From assembly GCA_005880795.1 (NCBI GenBank), contig VBGP01000012.1:22960-86959 (forward strand): 64,000 nucleotides of DNA, given 5' to 3'. The notes under the pieces were generated by a model, which saw nothing but the letters and a program-made list of their open reading frames with translations, ran no database searches and was not told where the DNA came from. The translations under genes and the position numbers were made by a program. Every line of letters begins with the position of its first letter. Position 1 is the first letter of the stretch. The stretch is from Chloroflexota bacterium (lineage in GTDB: Bacteria > Chloroflexota > Dormibacteria > Dormibacterales > Dormibacteraceae). Shown piece after piece: positions 63,770-64,000 of this stretch.

Positions 63770-64000
63770 TTACATCCCGAGCATCGTTCGGGCGCGTAGG
63801 GCGATCGAGATCGCGACGCGCGTTTCCGGGTCGTCCAGCTGCAAACCGGTCAGCGCCTCTATCCGTTCGACCCGATACGTCATCGAGTTGATGTGGATCC
63901 CGAGCTGTCGCGCGGCGCCGCGCCGGATCCAGCGCGCCGCGGCGAGCGCCTCCAGCGTTTCCAGCAGCGGCGTGTCGCGCGACTGCGCGTACTTCAGCAG
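63770..64000 (-). CDS. C-terminal part of a PucR-type transcriptional regulator
   Basis: The last 76 residues of a gene whose start lies beyond the right edge. TPLLETLEALAAARWIRRGAARQLGIHINSMTYRVERIEALTG is the PucR C-terminal helix-turn-helix (HTH_30), with the N-S-M-T-Y-R-V-x-R-I-E core that also occurs in CdaR. Such regulators control purine, sugar-acid or nitrogen-compound catabolism. It is convergent with the SecY-like gene, six nt between stops. Confidence 0.88.
   Translation of the reverse strand: MLKYAQSRDTPLLETLEALAAARWIRRGAARQLGIHINSMTYRVERIEALTGLQLDDPETRVAISIALRARTMLGM

Overview
The window is a high-GC bacterial chromosome segment, densely packed with housekeeping and biosynthesis genes. 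I see no phage, insertion sequence, CRISPR array or rRNA. The gene content points to a Gram-positive-like or Chloroflexota/Candidatus Dormibacterota-type soil bacterium. The clues are a Rieske plus split cytochrome b6/subunit IV complex with a PDWY motif, HisZ with short HisG, type I glutamine synthetase with PII and Amt, and heavy use of GTG/TTG starts. This placement is an inference from gene content only.

Region 1-5.5 kb holds small poorly characterised genes (DUF2277, SIMPL, CDP-alcohol phosphatidyltransferase, DUF998, DUF2087, DUF4173, an FKBP lipoprotein) and a tRNA-Ser. From 18.95 kb down to 5.4 kb on the minus strand runs one nearly gapless gene string: argC-J-B-D-R-G-H, coaX, a GAF/HD-GYP protein, a metallo-beta-lactamase-fold hydrolase, lysS, serS and tRNA-Ser(UGA). 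Upstream of it lie a DinB-like gene and the histidine operon hisZ-G-D-B-H-F-I (25.0-19.6 kb), which lacks hisA, hisC and hisE. The arginine cluster lacks argF.

Region 25-33 kb contains a TPR protein and a plus-strand branched-chain-amino-acid-type ABC importer: two lipoprotein binding proteins, LivH, LivM, LivG and LivF. Region 32.7-50.1 kb combines sugar-nucleotide and polysaccharide genes with S-adenosylmethionine cycle genes. These are metK, mannose-1-phosphate guanylyltransferase, phosphomannomutase/phosphoglucomutase, a cupin, patatin, ahcY, apt, UDP-xylose synthase-like, UDP-glucose dehydrogenase, glycosyltransferases, a second nucleotide-sugar dehydrogenase, an epimerase and rmlB/C/A. 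Region 50-64 kb has dinB, a DnaQ-like exonuclease, a flippase, trpS, the Rieske/cytochrome b complex, a cellulose-synthase-like glycosyltransferase, thioredoxin, the nitrogen module PII-amtB//glnA, a SecY-like paralogue and the end of a PucR-type regulator.

Most cistrons overlap by ATGA, GTGA, TTGA or TGATG, indicating translational coupling. The most interesting signals are probable non-canonical start codons (ACG for argH, CTG for an epimerase and possibly livH), a run of candidate leaderless promoters, a REP-like palindrome inserted in frame inside argC with a second copy before ahcY, a divergent SecY homologue beside glnA, a long insertion in the HD-GYP domain, and serS followed directly by its tRNA. 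I found no convincing wholly new multi-gene system.
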